From the NCBI GenBank assembly GCA_947685225.1, contig CANTUV010000022.1, forward strand, positions 10,520,501 through 10,584,500: a stretch of DNA of 64,000 nucleotides. The letters are read 5' to 3'. The notes beneath the pieces are model-generated. The model saw only the letters and a list, made by a program, of their open reading frames with translations, was not told the DNA's origin and did not search any database. Numbering within the stretch: the first letter of the stretch is position 1; the number at the start of each line of letters is the position of its first letter. Of the stretch, positions 51,204 to 63,622 are shown in pieces. The position numbers were made by a program, and so were the translations under genes. This stretch comes from Garcia nutans. Its lineage: Eukaryota; Streptophyta; Magnoliopsida; Malpighiales; Euphorbiaceae.

Positions 51204-51231
51204 TTGCCTTCTTTGAAAATAGTGCCAAAAA
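51204..51231 (-). other. decayed primer-binding site of element B
   Basis: On the - strand: tttttggcactattttcaaa followed by gaaggcaac, a decayed form of the Athila PBS (ggcgccgttgccgggga). It adjoins the B 5' LTR. Confidence 0.65.
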
Positions 51232-51233
51232 CT

Positions 51234-52258
51234 TATTAGGGCCTAGCCTAGCTAAATATAAGCACACAGGTCATAATCAAGTAATAAAGTGGTGAGTGGA
51301 GTATCATCCCATTAGGAAGAGGATTTTGAATACTAAATAATTAAATTAATTATTATTTGAAAAATCTAAATTTTGGAATTAAAAATTAAAATAAATTAAA
51401 ACGGAGGCTAAATTGATTTCTAAATTAAACTTAATATTGTTGGCATTAGGGCTAAACTATCTCTATTGATTAGCTATTAATTTTCTAAAGTGTTGATTCA
51501 ATCTTTTAGTTCTCCCTTGATTATTAGTGGATTTTCCTAAATTAAGATATGGTCTTTCTCTCAAGGACTAAATCTAATATTGAACTTAATCTTATATCTA
51601 TTCTTGTGATCATAAGCAATTAAGCCAATTCATTAAGTTTTATGAGAATTTAATATCAACCTCTTAAGTGTTTACCTTATCTCTAAGTGAAAATTTAAAT
51701 TAAGATTATTATCTTTTTGAACTAATGTCATGCTTCCACTCTCACTCCATCACATAATATTTTAAATCAATTAATTATTGAGTAAATAATTAAGGCATTA
51801 AGATTAAAGATAACAAAATAATCAAGAGTAAAATTTTTATCGAATCAAATAGGAATTAATTATTCCATAGAATATCAATATGAGAGTATAATCCTAATTA
51901 AGGTTTTAGTTTTGCATAATCAAAAAGAAAACTAACTAAATAAAAGAAATAGTATAAGACATGATTAAAACTAGAAAACAATTAAGAAAAATCAAACTTG
52001 AAAGACTTTGGATTGAATGGAGCTTCTTGATCTTGAACTTCTTCTTTGACCAAGCCTCTACTTCTTTTCAAAGACTTTAGAAAAATAAAAAATTTATAAT
52101 TAAAAATTGTTAACCCTAGTTGAAGATAAAGCTTGGCTATTTATAAAAACTTTGGGGACTTCTTTCCTACGTAGGATTAGGTTTTGGAAAGATTTTGAGT
52201 AGTCAAAGTTGAATAGGAAGCAAAATTTTAAGAGGTTTTCTTTAAAATTCACATTCAT
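51234..52258 (-). mobile_element. 5' LTR of family B, truncated
   Basis: Aligns with 14,605-15,630 (shared ccattaggaag-type, ttgattcaatcttttagttct and gattaggttttggaaagatt blocks). It breaks off at 52,258 where the LTR of element T begins. The terminal TG reads TA (tattagg). Confidence 0.75.
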
Positions 52259-54042
52259 GTTTAGATCATTTTTGTACTTGTTTTTAGTATGATTTTTATG
52301 TGTTTTTAGTTAATGTTTTGATTGATTTTTGTTTTAAGTTTGTTTAAAGTGTTTGTTTTAGGTTTAAGTGCAAAAACACCCTTGGAAGATCAAAACAAAG
52401 AAAGAAGAGCATGAATCAAGCATGACATGGCCAAGCCAAATGAAGCTTGGTCGATGTCACCTCAAAGGAAAGAAATGGCAGCAAGTGACACGGCCAACAA
52501 GCTGGGCCGTGTCACTCTCATCTCCAAAGAACCAAGAAGAGCAAGGAGCAAAACAGAAGAAGACACACTCAATGACACGGCCAAGCTACTGGCCGTGTCC
52601 CATTTCATGCCAAAGAACACTTGAAGCAAGCAAAGAATGAAAGAAAAGAAGCAGAAGGTGACACACCCAAGTGACACGGCCACAAGCTTGGCCGTGTCAC
52701 TCCTTGAAGAACAAAGAAAAGAAAGAAAGAAAGAAAGAAAGAAGGCAGTGAAGGACACGGTCAGTAAGCTTGGCCGTGTCCCAAAGAAAAATGAGAGACA
52801 CGACCAAGCCAAATCAAGTTTGGCCGTGTCACCCTTAATTTATATAAATTCTTTTGTGCGAAAGAAAGGGAGGGAAGGAGGAAATGGCTAGGGTTTGAAA
52901 AAGAGAGGAAAGAAAAGAGAAGGAGGGGGCAAACACGATTTGGGATGAAAAGAGAGTGACACTCTCCTTGTCCCTTCATCTTCATCCTGCATTTTCATCT
53001 TCTCCATCTTCCATTGACAAGATCTTTGAGGGTCTTTGGGATAAAGTGGGTTAACAAGCTCTTAAAGGTTGAAGAAGCTTCATTGAAAGGTTTGGTGACT
53101 TGAGAAAGATCCATTCCATCTCTCAGAGGCATAATCAATTGAAGGTTTGGTGACTTGAGAAAGCTCCATTCCATATTGTAAAGGAGAATCATCCATTGAA
53201 GAGGGCTTGAGTTCTTTATCATACATCAAAATGGAGCTAGGAGAAAGACTAGTAATCCTACTCTTGGCATCTTCACAAGGGGTTTTTCTATTCTCTCTTT
53301 TAATTCATTCCAATATTGTTTTTGTTGTATTAAGAGAATTGATATTGCAATGAACAATTTGTATTTGATTTATATTGAGTTGAATGAATGTTTTAAATTG
53401 ATGATGTTGAGCTAAAAACCCATGCTTAGGGTTTGTAGTATATTTGATTGAATGCTTTGATTTGATATTTCCATTGATGTACCTTGTTGTTGGTTGATTG
53501 CATTGGATTAATAGATCAGCTACCTATTGATCTCTAGATATTGAATGAAGTACCGAGAGGTGAAATTTGATATCGAAATTATGTAATCGACTAACCTATG
53601 AATGAATTAGAAATATAAGTTCTAGGGTTTCATTAATTTGAAAATGTAAAATAATTGGTTTTTGCTATTTCATGAATCTGAGAACTAATGAATTGGTAAT
53701 TGACTATTTAACCTTAAGGAACAAATTAATTTACAAGGTTATGTTAATGGATAATTGAGAATTGAGCTTTGATTGAATGGACCTATAAATCTAGGCACAT
53801 TCCCAAGAATCGATTTGATATTGTATAACCTTCACACGCCAACCCTACGCACGTTAATTTTAGGTTTAAATTGTTCTCGCACCATTTCAAAACAATGAAC
53901 TCGCTTTTAATTTAATTGCTTTAATCAAGCTATTACGAACTACACCTTCCTTGTGAGACGACCTTGGGGTGATCACCTTTGTTGCAACTACCTCGTATAC
54001 TTGCGAGTGACGCTTGTAGTAGTACTTAATTCGAGCACAACA
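52259..54042 (+). mobile_element. 5' LTR of Athila/Tat-like element T
   Basis: From tgtttagatcatttttgtac to gagcacaaca (TG...CA), 1,784 bp, immediately before a PBS. It contains six hairpins (separate entry). The 3' LTR is not found in the window, so the element is truncated or rearranged. Confidence 0.75.
52420..52835. repeat. array of six ~30-40-bp hairpins in the T LTR
   Basis: Six inverted pairs on the motif gtgacacggcca...tggccgtgtcac, at about 52,420-52,460, 52,483-52,513, 52,573-52,601, 52,671-52,701, 52,751-52,781 and 52,796-52,832. Loops differ (aacaagctg, agctac, caagct), the arms are conserved, and spacing is 60-100 bases. Confidence 0.85.
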
Positions 54043-54045
54043 AGT

Positions 54046-54066
54046 TTTTAGCGCCGCTGCCGGGGA
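54046..54066 (+). other. primer-binding site of element T
   Basis: Reads tttagcgccgctgccgggga, three bases after the LTR end, matching the tRNA-Asp-type PBS of Athila/Tat elements almost fully. Confidence 0.85.
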
Positions 54067-54208
54067 AGGCTGTTGAAGTAGTGATAGTTTGATTTTTTTA
54101 TTTAATTATTTGTTTGTTTTCTTTGAATTGTTTGTTTATTTTGTTTGATTTTCTTTCAATTTAATTATTTGTTTGTTTTCTTTAAGTTGCTAAGTATCTT
54201 TTGTAAAG

Positions 54209-55612
54209 ATGCAGTTTTCAAGGCACGGGGGAGTTTATGATAGGAACGATGAGTCTGAAATGGCACGGCAATTAGCAGAATTGATGAATCAACTTAAGGT
54301 GCTAAATACAAGAGGAAGAGCACCTATGCCACGCCAAGTGATATGTGCAGCATGTGGCAATGCAGGGCATAGTGCAAATACATGCTCATTCGGTTTCACA
54401 CGATACCAAGAATGGCAAGAGGAAGAAGATGATTTTGATAGTTTCCAGCAAATGGGTAGAAATGACCAATATTCTAATCCTTACAACCTAAGTTGGGGAA
54501 GCCAACTAAATTTTTCTTGGAAAAATCAGCAACACATTCCACCTCAAAATTGTTTTCAACCTTACCAAAGAAGTTCTTACTCTCAAGAACAATATTCAAA
54601 TCAAGATCACCTTAAGAAACCCTCATTGGAGGATAGTTTGAATACCTTCATTCAAACTAGCGCACAAAATCAAGATCGACTTAAAGAACCCACTTTAGAA
54701 GATAGTTTGAATGCCTTCATTCAAGTTAGGGTACAAAATTAGAATCAATGTAAGAAATCCACAGTGGAAGATGATTTGAATGCTTACCTTTAAATTAGCA
54801 TACAAAATCAGGAAGGGAGCAATGAGAGATTTGATTCTTTGGAGGAATCATTGAAGAGGGTGGAAATTCAAGTTGGGCAACTGGCACATCAACTCCAAGC
54901 ACACCAAAAGGAGGAATTTCCTAGCCAATTGGAGCAAGTCAATGTAATCACAAATTTGATGAGTGAACAGGTAATAAATAACAATTTTTGTGATTCCTTT
55001 GATGTAGGGACTAATTAAGAAGAAAATGGCGAGGAGATACAACCCAACATAGAGAAATTAAGCCAATCAACGAAGGAAGAGAATTTGGAGGCATCAACCT
55101 CACCAAAGTTGTATGAATCTTTCAATCATCATAGGCCACCAAATCCATTTCCAAGTAGCTTGAAGGATGAGGAGCAAGGTAAGCAACTTTCTAACATCTA
55201 TGATATGCATTCCCAAGGAGAAAGTGGAAATAAGCATGAGATGGGTGTGCCCTTAGAAGAACATGAAAAGCCCAATTTAGAACTTGAGGAGTGTAAGCTA
55301 ATTTTAGATGCCGAGGTTGTTGAGAGGGGACTTGACATTGTTAAAGTGGATGAAGAAGTGATTCAACCAAACTTGCTTGAACTTAAAGAGTCCCTAAAAA
55401 TCATATCTTCTACTCTTGGTGGTGAAGAAGAGTATAAAATGGATAGAACCATGTTGCACAATGAAAAAGGGTTTTACAAAGTTCCGATTGCACTGGAGGA
55501 TTACCCTAAGATGATCTTCACATGTTTTCAAATACTACTACTTAGGCGTAGCAATACATCGGGTATCCTTCAGAGTTGTATGCTATCCATCCCTGGAGAC
55601 ATGAGTCTTTAA
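54209..55612 (+). pseudogene. gag-like frame of element T fused to an RT scrap
   Basis: One frame of 467 codons from the ATG at 54209 with only three stops (54740, 54791, 55016). It holds a zinc knuckle with CX2CX4HX4C spacing (CAACGNAGHSANTC, residues ~48-61), then about three tandem copies of a ~26-residue unit containing LEDSLNAFIQ, then a charged region. Near 55,460-55,600 it runs into decayed RT sequence (YKVPIALEDYPKMIFTC, then CMLSIPGDM), so almost all of pol is missing. This looks like a nonautonomous derivative made by internal deletion. Confidence 0.75.
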
Positions 55613-56540
55613 GTGTGGGGTGCATTTTGTGTTTTGTGTTTTTACTTTTAAGTTATTTTTTTTGTTTAAGTTTAGTTAATGTTTTTAATGTTTTTCTTTG
55701 AATAAATGAATTTTAGAAAGTTCAATTGTTACAAAATTTTTGATAGATGACCTTTGAATTTTTGAAGCATGAATTTGAGAATTGAGTAGAATTGGTGCTT
55801 ATTGTCAATTTTGTTGGTTTTTCCCTTGCATTGCCATTAACCTAGTGAGGAATTGAGCCATCAACTTATCATTATTGTTGTGGGTGAACATCTTTGATTG
55901 ATGAGTTGCTAGAACTTGCTTTGACATACATTTTAAGATTACATAAAAATTTTCAATTAGGCATCAAGATGATTAAGGCAATTAGGTGAACCCACTTTGG
56001 CTTAAAAAGACCAACCCTATTTTCAACCTTAGTTAGCCAATTTTGAGCCTATTTCTTTTCTCCTTTTCTTTCTTTTTCGCAACACTACTAACTTTGAATC
56101 ATATTATTTTGCCTCTTACCCTTTCATTATGTCAAGAGCATTTTAAGAGCGTTTATGACCAAGTGTTATGTTGAATTAAGTGTGGGGTTAAATTTAGTAG
56201 GTTTAAGATTGCAAAGCAAAATAATATATATATATAAATAAATAAAAGAAAAAAAATAATAATAAGAATAATTGTTGTTCTTGTTGAAAGGGTTGGAATG
56301 TATCATTGCAAGATTTAATAAGTGAGTTCCCTTGAAAAGCTCTTTAATATCAACTGGTTGGGTATTTTTGGGTTCCCAATTTGAATAAAATGAAAATACC
56401 TCTATGATAGCTCAAAACCATAAATAAATTAGAAATTAAGTGGAGAAATAATATCAAAACCCAGAATCAAAAACCAAAAAAAGAAAAGGAAAAGATTTTG
56501 ATAGCAAAGCACCACTTTTGGAAGAGGTGGGACTGAATTC
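55613..56540 (+). other. 3' noncoding region of element T
   Basis: Starts agtgtggggtgcatttt, typical of the region after pol in Athila-like elements. It holds no gene. A second ttaagtgtgggg is at 56,178. No 3' LTR follows before the MULE-like element. Confidence 0.5.
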
Positions 56541-56553
56541 ATTTATAAATTTA

Positions 56554-57729
56554 GGCTTAATACATCCATAGCCCTTGCACTTGGCATGATTAGTTATTTT
56601 ATCCCCTGTCATCTTTGAGTAACTAGATAGCCCTTCATACTTGATTATTTGCTTAATCAATTGCCCATTCTTTTCACAAAAAACATATTTGCTGTGGCAT
56701 AGATTTTTAGATGCACTGATAATGCAACCACGTGAACGCTACATAAGATTACATGGACACATCAGACAATTCAACCAATTTTTTTGCCTAATTGATATGG
56801 AAATTATTTCCCTAAAATTGATTGAAACCTTAAAATTCTATTCCATAAAATCAATTTCAACCCATTTAACCTTCAATTTTGAGTACCCTTTTCAAGGACT
56901 ATTTATAACAAACAAAACACAATCTGAATTTTGCTTTATTTTATCAAATTTTATTGAATTTTGATTCGATGGTTGTTCACTATTTAATGGTGGTAACCAA
57001 TTTGTTGTGTTTGCTTTGCTACTAAGCAAGTAAAAGAATCAAGAAAAGTCGCATTAGTTTACAATATTTCATCATTCTCTTTTGCAGATTTTGCATGCTC
57101 TCCAATAATAAAAAATAAAGACACTAATAATTTCCTCTTCTACCATTAACATTCCTCTACTTGGGGATTTCATAGGGTGGTTATGATTTGTGGGTTCGAT
57201 TTCAATCATGTTATTACTAGTGCTTTGATTAACATGTATGGACGAAATTATGGTTTTGATGATGCATACTGATTATTTGATGAATTGCTTGAATCATATG
57301 CAATTTGTTGGACTTCTATTGTTTTTGCATTTCTAAGGAATGTTATGTATGATAAAGCTTTGGAATTCTATTATCCAATGCAAAGGAAATTTGGATTTGC
57401 ACCAAATGGGTTCACTTTTAGAATTGTGTTTACATTTGGATTTAATGGAAATTAATTTGGTTGTGGAAATTTGGAAGAAATCAAGGTTTGAAGAAATTGG
57501 GATTTTAGTTCAAATTAAGGATTTTGTTGTTAATCAGAAAAGGAATTAAATGAATAAATTTGTCTTCATGAGCGTACCTGGTGATGTAATCACGCAGTGT
57601 CCCTTTTAAACAATGAAGGGTATATTAGTTAGGTAAATTATCGAGTTTAAGGGGGCTATATGATTAACATCAAAGTTGTAGAGGCAAAATAATGAACTTG
57701 ACAAGTATAGGGGACTACGAATGTATTAA
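56554..57729. mobile_element. Pack-MULE-like element carrying a PPR fragment
   Basis: The left end ggcttaatacatccatagcc and the right end (reverse-complemented) ttaatacattcgtagtcccc continue as imperfect inverted repeats for about 130 bases (shared tagccc, gattattttgc-type and ttaactaat-type blocks). The same 13 bases, atttataaattta, flank it at 56541-56553 and 57730-57742. Long TIRs suggest Mutator-like, although that direct repeat is longer than the usual 9 bp. Confidence 0.55.
57171..57545 (+). pseudogene. pentatricopeptide-repeat gene fragment
   Basis: The + strand frame beginning at 57171 reads VVMICGFDFNHVITSALINM, then YGRNYGFDDAY, stop, LFDELLESYAICWTSIVFAF and YDKALEFYYPMQRKFGFAPN, GFTF. 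This is the alternating helix pattern of plant organellar PPR proteins (a SALINMYGR unit and an APNGFTF unit). In-frame stops and later frame changes make it a pseudogene. It lies inside the TIR-bounded element. Confidence 0.75.
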
Positions 57730-57742
57730 ATTTATAAATTTA

Positions 57743-58066
57743 CTAGAAAAAACCCTTAATGTTATATATTTTGTCACGTTGAAAAAACTTTACCAGGTTT
57801 TCATCAAATAATATCAAATACCAAAAAAGTTACAATGAGTTTATGCTTACCGTATATTGGATTTATTATATGCAAACTACAAAATTAATGACTTTTTCAT
57901 TTTTTATTTATGTAGTAATTCAATGATATAAGTTTCAAATTTTATTATAGGACAAAATATTGTTGAACAACAACTCAAATATAATATAAATTACATATTG
58001 TATTAATAGTTCAATATAGTATACACAAAGTTTATTATTATGTTATACATTAAATACAAATATTAT
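57743..58066. other. AT-rich stretch, nothing recognised
   Basis: Low-complexity AT-rich DNA between the PPR-bearing element and the TRIM-like element. Confidence 0.5.
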
Positions 58067-58670
58067 TACTAAAATATGACAAGTGTGTGATGAATCCCAC
58101 ATTAGAAATGGATGGACCTAGTGAGAGGTATATAAATGTCAAGGACCTAAAAATCCAATATCTTAAGATTTTGGATAGAAGTGTGATGTTAAATTCATAA
58201 GTATATTCTCTCACTACGGCCCATCAAGCATATTTTCCAGATAAATAGGCTTCCCTATGCCAACACATGGTATTAGAGCCTAAACACATGTTGGGTTGGA
58301 GTGTGGTATTAGGCCACAAAATGTGTTTCCTTAATAGGCCCATAAATAAGATTTTCCAAGTAAATGGGATCTTCAACCCCAACACGTGGTATCAGAATTG
58401 ATGGTTCGGTAGGGACGAGTATGGAGACAGTGTTTGTATCCCGTAGTTATCTATAACCCTCCATATGGAAGAGTGAAGGTTACTCATGGTGAGTGTGCAT
58501 ACCAGTGAGACTATAAAAGACTCTAGATGACACCGTATAATTAAGTCCGAGTCTAAAAATTTTTTTGTTGAAAGCAAAGCCCAAGCCAAAATGTAGGAGC
58601 TTACACTTGAGGGGGAGATTGTTAAAATATAGTAAGTGTGAGAGAAATCCTATAATAGAAAGAGATAGAC
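58067..58670 (+). mobile_element. TRIM-like miniature LTR retrotransposon
   Basis: The 5' LTR is about 58,067-58,266. A PBS for initiator tRNA-Met (tggtattagagcc, 58268-58280) follows, and a second PBS-like tggtatcagaat lies at 58,387. A PPT (gagggggaga, 58609-58618) precedes the 3' LTR start tgttaaaatatagtaagtgtg, which aligns with the 5' LTR start. The 3' LTR is cut at 58,670 by a C-type LTR. The interior is under 400 bases and noncoding. Confidence 0.7.
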
Positions 58671-60271
58671 TGTAACACCTTTATATCCTATATATGTAAA
58701 AAATATAAATAGAATACAAGAATGCTACAATGATCCATCTGCAAAAATTTCTCACTTAAAATATTAATACAAAAATAGATTTTCCTTCCAAAGATCTAAT
58801 TTATTTTAAGCTTATAAATATATAGTAGTTAAATAAAATAAATTTAAATATAGGAATTATTAAATTAAATAAAAGAAAATTTTCTACAAAAATTTTGCCA
58901 TAGTTTTGTTTAAAAATCTAATAATCCCCAAATTCAAAATTCACAACTTGTAAGAAGAAACATTCTCAAAAATTTCATTTCATATAAATCCACCTTTTAT
59001 CAATTCACATCCAAAATATTAATAACTAGAAATAATATACATTATGGATATATATACACAATATTCCTAAACTTGCTTGATATACATATATTATGATTAT
59101 AATATATAAAACCAAAGTATATAGAAAATAAAATTATACATGTATGCAACACCAACAAGTTTGATCTTGTGTTAAAAACTCTAACTTCATAATCAATCTC
59201 AAAATCTAGACCTACTTAGGTCTATTAGGACTTTCTTGTTCTGCAAATTTATCACCTGCAAGATACAATAGCTAAAAACTTAGTGGTAAATACTTTAACA
59301 AAAATAAATATTTAAAACAAAAGCTTTTTCTCATGACATAAAAATTCATTTAGATCCAAAACAATGTAGTGCTCAATTAATATTTATTAACTTATAAATG
59401 ATATCAACTCAACACATCATCATACATTAGGCCTAATAAATTTCTATATAATATTTAGGTTCCAAAAAGATTAATTTGGCCTATCATGACCTAAAGATCC
59501 AATACTGGGGACAAAATGTTATATATCACCAAAGGCCCTTCCCTTTTAACACCAGAGACAGAGTGTTATATGTCACTTGAAGGTCATTTCCTTCAGGACA
59601 AAAGTGCTCGACATTAGTGTACCTCACTCAAAGGCATAATAAAATATTGTGACGTATCATTGGCATGCCAACTCAACAGTACCGAAGTTGATAATTTGGA
59701 ATAATAAATTGTGCAGGGCAAACAATACACACAACATCTACTCATATTTTCATTTTATATCATCATTTTTCCATATTTTTAATGTGATAAACTCATTCCA
59801 TGATCACTTCCATGCTTCATCTCATTTATTAATTTTCCATATTTTCACATAATCCACCGTACACATATTTCTAAATCACATTAAACATAATTTCCTTGAT
59901 CATACTCATAATGTGCCTTATTTCCACAATACCAATGTATTTTATAATCATTACAATTCATCATATGATGGTAGTTTTTATATTGAAATCAATGCTCAAA
60001 TCACATACTTGTTAATAAAACAATTTCATAATTAAGCTCATTAACAACAAAACAACCACTTTTAACAAAACTCAATATGGTTTATGCCAAAAGAAAAACA
60101 CTTTAAATAAATGTTATCAAAGTATATATAAACCTTAATTTGCTTCAAAACCATTCTAATATCACCTTTCAAGCTCCAATTCCAAATTACCTAAATTTTA
60201 ACTCTTTAGCTAATTTGGCCTAACCTCTTCTAAACAAAATAAAAGTTCAATTTATTCAATTAAAATGTATT
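58671..60271 (+). mobile_element. family C-type LTR, + strand
   Basis: Starts tgtaacacctttatatccta, like the reverse complement of the C LTR at 50,799. It shares the tandem-unit part (59,500-59,640) and the ccacattttcat/attcataatg-rich part. It stops at 60,271 against element E. Confidence 0.6.
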
Positions 60272-61663
60272 TGATGGGGAGGTGGACTTCAGGACTTTGG
60301 CTCGAGTTCGGGTTATCTGATCCTTTGCTTCCCTACCTATAAGACAAGAGAGAGGACTAGGCCCCAGTGGGGAGACTCCGATGCTTAAGGCAGTGTTCAG
60401 GTAGTCTGCAAGTAAGAAAGTATATGAAAATGGGTTTTTCTAGATCCTTTACCTATAGGGGATTCATCCCTATTTATAGTCGAAGAGAAGGGGATAGATT
60501 CTGGACGTGTCAGTTCCCTTTCAGGGTATGTTAGTGGATTTGCTGGATGTGTTAGTGTTGTACTCTGCTACGTACTTTATGTCATATTAAAACTTTATTT
60601 GCTGGACAAAAAGAGTTCGATTGAAGGAAGGAAATTGAAAATGAGGTCCATTCTTGTAGAAGCTTAGCCTAGATGTGATGAGCTCAGTCCGAAGTTTCAA
60701 CTAAGTAGGGGTAGTATCACTAGCCCCCTAGCTGCCTGACATTTATGCTAGAGGAACAACTAGCATCGATGAAGTTTGGGAGGGTATGTGTAATTCATTG
60801 GAGGGTGCAACTCTCTGTTTGCTAGGAGCTGAAGGGACAGGAAACAAAAATGGTTTTCCTGCAAGATGTATTAAAGAAACTTGCTCCTATAAATAAGGAA
60901 GGTGAGTGTAGATCATTTCTCACCTTTGAGTTTTGCGAGAGTTCAATTGATCTAAAAAATATTTGGGTTTTTCTCAATTTTATAAAGTTGGTAAAGAGAA
61001 ACTTGGAGCGTATTGTTGATCAAGGCCTTTGTTAGTTGTCAATTATAATTGGTGAGTTTTTACATTTTTTTTTAAATTCATTGATTTTTATCTTATTGTG
61101 GATAAGATGAGTTCGAAGAGTGAACATGTGTCTGTGGACGAGTAAGGAGTGAGTGAAGAATATATACAATGTGATATTGTCAGATCGAGCAATAATAGTG
61201 AGAGCTCATCCAAAGTAGGAAGCTTAGTAGATATTAAGGTAGCCAAAACAATAGAGAATATACCTACGACCGCTCATCCGACCTTAATAGATGAGGAGGT
61301 GGAAGAAAGCATCTCAAGTGTTCATATCCATAGCCATCAAGCTCGTGTGAAAGATATCCCATCCACCCTGACCAAAGTAGATTTAAAGGGTATTCGGGAG
61401 AAGTATAAAATACCTGCTGATTATAAGATGCTGCTGCCTGGATGCAGTGTATGGGGTGATGATACCCTTGGGTGGATCAAATGATATTGTACGAGGAGGG
61501 GCATGGGTTTGTTTTCCCCTTCGTCCTTTTATAGTAGGACTTTTAAATATGAATGGTATTTGCTTATGGCAGATTAGTCTAAATGCTTAGTAAACCATCA
61601 TAGGGTTCAAGCTCCTTTGTAAGTTGTTGGGTGTGGAAGCTTCTCCCAGGGTCCTGGCCGTAG
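60272..61663 (+). mobile_element. element E, left part, with gypsy-type gag-like frame
   Basis: Begins tgatggggaggtggacttca with an unfamiliar LTR- or leader-like region (ctccgatgcttaag motif). At 61,149-61,484 a frame ends DLKGIREKYKIPADYKMLLP; after a frameshift, 61,48x-61,53x reads ILYEEGHGFVFPF. This is the plant domain called putative gypsy-type transposon (PF04195-like): KYxIPxxxxLxxPG then YEEAxxxGxxFPxHPF. It is interrupted at 61,663 by a hAT-like insertion. Confidence 0.6.
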
Positions 61664-63622
61664 TAGGGGTGTTCATCAGGCCCATCAACTCGGATGACCT
61701 AGCCGGACCAGGATGACCCAACCGAGTTGGGCTAGGTTAAGAAGAAAATGGGTTGGACTTCAGGCTTCAAAGTGTAGCCCGAATATATTTCGGGTCAGGT
61801 TTCGAGCCCAAGAAAATTTTACTCAAGCCAGCCCAACCCAAGTCGAATATTATATATCATATAATATAGTTTATTATATAATAATATATTATATTACATA
61901 TTATATATTTATTACATTTTATATTAGAGAAAACCATCTCATTTATCCAAAACTTTAGTCACTTTTTCAAATCTATCCAAATTTCAAAGTTTTATCAATT
62001 TGGTATACCAACTTTTCATTCTGTTCTAAATACATCCAATTTTATTAGGGCACATACCTTGGTTGATGTATCTTACTGATCTGGTTTAGTTAAAATGGTG
62101 TGTTCCAATGTCTCTTATGATATGAAAATACGAAATTAAAAAAAAAAGAAATTGTAATAAATCAAAATGATGTCATTTTGAAGGAGCCCATATGACATCT
62201 TTTTATATGGATGCATAAAATTTAGGTTATAAAAAGCTCCAATTTTATATTCCATGAATTTCACACACAATTCCAAAAAAGAGATATTTCAACTTTCAAG
62301 ATCCAAAATTCCCAAAGTTGCAAGGAAGATACACATCTTGTTGTTCCTAAATCATATTCACGTATTTGTGAAAATAATGTGAGTATAAAAAAGTGTTGCA
62401 GTGGTCCCAACTTTATCTCCTTAATGGCGGAAGGTAGGTGCCGACAAAAGAGAAGAAGGTAAGCTTCTATAGGTTTTTTCCTTTTTTTTTATTCAATTGT
62501 TTAAGTGTATAAAGACATATGCTAAGAATTGGTTAGGATTTCAATGATTTTAAAATTGGGATTTGGTGTTTTGGGTTTCAATAATTTGACTTAAGCTTGT
62601 GCTGCAAATGATATCAATATAGCAATTTTTCTTTATTTTTCATGCTCAATCATCACTCTTATATTTTGTGAAGATGCATTCACCATTGATTTTATTGTTA
62701 TATTTTTACAGATTAAGTAACACATTCAAAGATTAAGTACAAGTCTCAAACATAACTATATTAATGTTCAAAAGAAATATTGAGCAAACTTAAATATAAT
62801 GGGAGATTTTGAATCGCAGAATCGATCTCTCTCTCCCTCCCTCCTTTTCTTTGTTGCATTCAATGAGAGATTGCAATTTTAGGAGATTATGTTTAACCTA
62901 AATCTGAATAAGAAGGCTACATTGTTTGAAATAAAATGATATCATTTTCTTTCCCTCAAAATGAAGTCATTTTTAATTACTTTGATTTATTTTTAATTTA
63001 AAATTTTTGTACTTCCACATTAGAGCACATCATTTTAACTAAGTCAGATCAGTAAGATATATTATCTGAGGAATGTACACTAATAAAATTGGATATGTTT
63101 AGAACAAAATGAAAAGTTGGTATAGCAAATTGATACAACTTTGAAATTTGGATAAATTTGAAAGGCGACTAAAGTTTTTGGTAAATTATGTGATTTTCTC
63201 TCTATATTATTATTATGTTTAGAAAAAAAAGTTGCAAGAGGTGTAACACCTCCTACAGCTTTTTGATATAAAATAAAATATTATATTATAAAATATTATA
63301 AATATATATATTATATTATATTAAAAAAAACCTGTTTTGCAACTTTTTCTCTTTCTTTAATAATAATAATAATATAGAGAGATGAAAAGTTGAAGAGAGA
63401 AAAGACAACTTTTTGACTTTTTATTTCAAATATTTATAAACAAAGAAACATTTTAATTTTTTATTTAAAATAAAAAACCAGCAACCTGACCCATTGGCCC
63501 TGCTGATCTGGCCTAACAGGCTTAGGGTCGGGCTACGGGCTGAAAAATTAGGCCAGAGATGTATTCAGGTCGAGCTTCAGGCCAAGGCTAAACCCAGCCC
63601 AACCCGGCCCTTATACATCCTA
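61664..63622. mobile_element. hAT-like nonautonomous element
   Basis: The left end taggggtgttcatcaggccc and right end (reverse complement) taggatgtataagggccggg are imperfect inverted repeats, with cag/ggcccaaccc-rich arms typical of hAT MITEs. Flanks tggccgta (61655-61662) and aggccgca (63623-63630) fit an 8-bp duplication with two changes. No transposase. The centre is occupied by a Mutator-like element. Confidence 0.65.
61927..63200. mobile_element. Mutator-like element nested in the hAT-like element
   Basis: Left end gagaaaaccatctcatttat; right end (reverse complement) gagaaaatcacataatttac. The arms align for about 190 bases (aactttagtc, aaatttcaaagtt, ccaacttttcatt, cttactgatctg blocks). 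The flanking 9-bp repeat is tttatatta (61918-61926) and tctatatta (63201-63209), one mismatch. No gene was recognised in the interior. Confidence 0.8.

Noticed and set aside
52368..52891. Overlapping frames on both strands of the T LTR
   Set aside because: All three frames are open because of the gacacggcc hairpin repeats; codon content follows the repeat, not a protein family.
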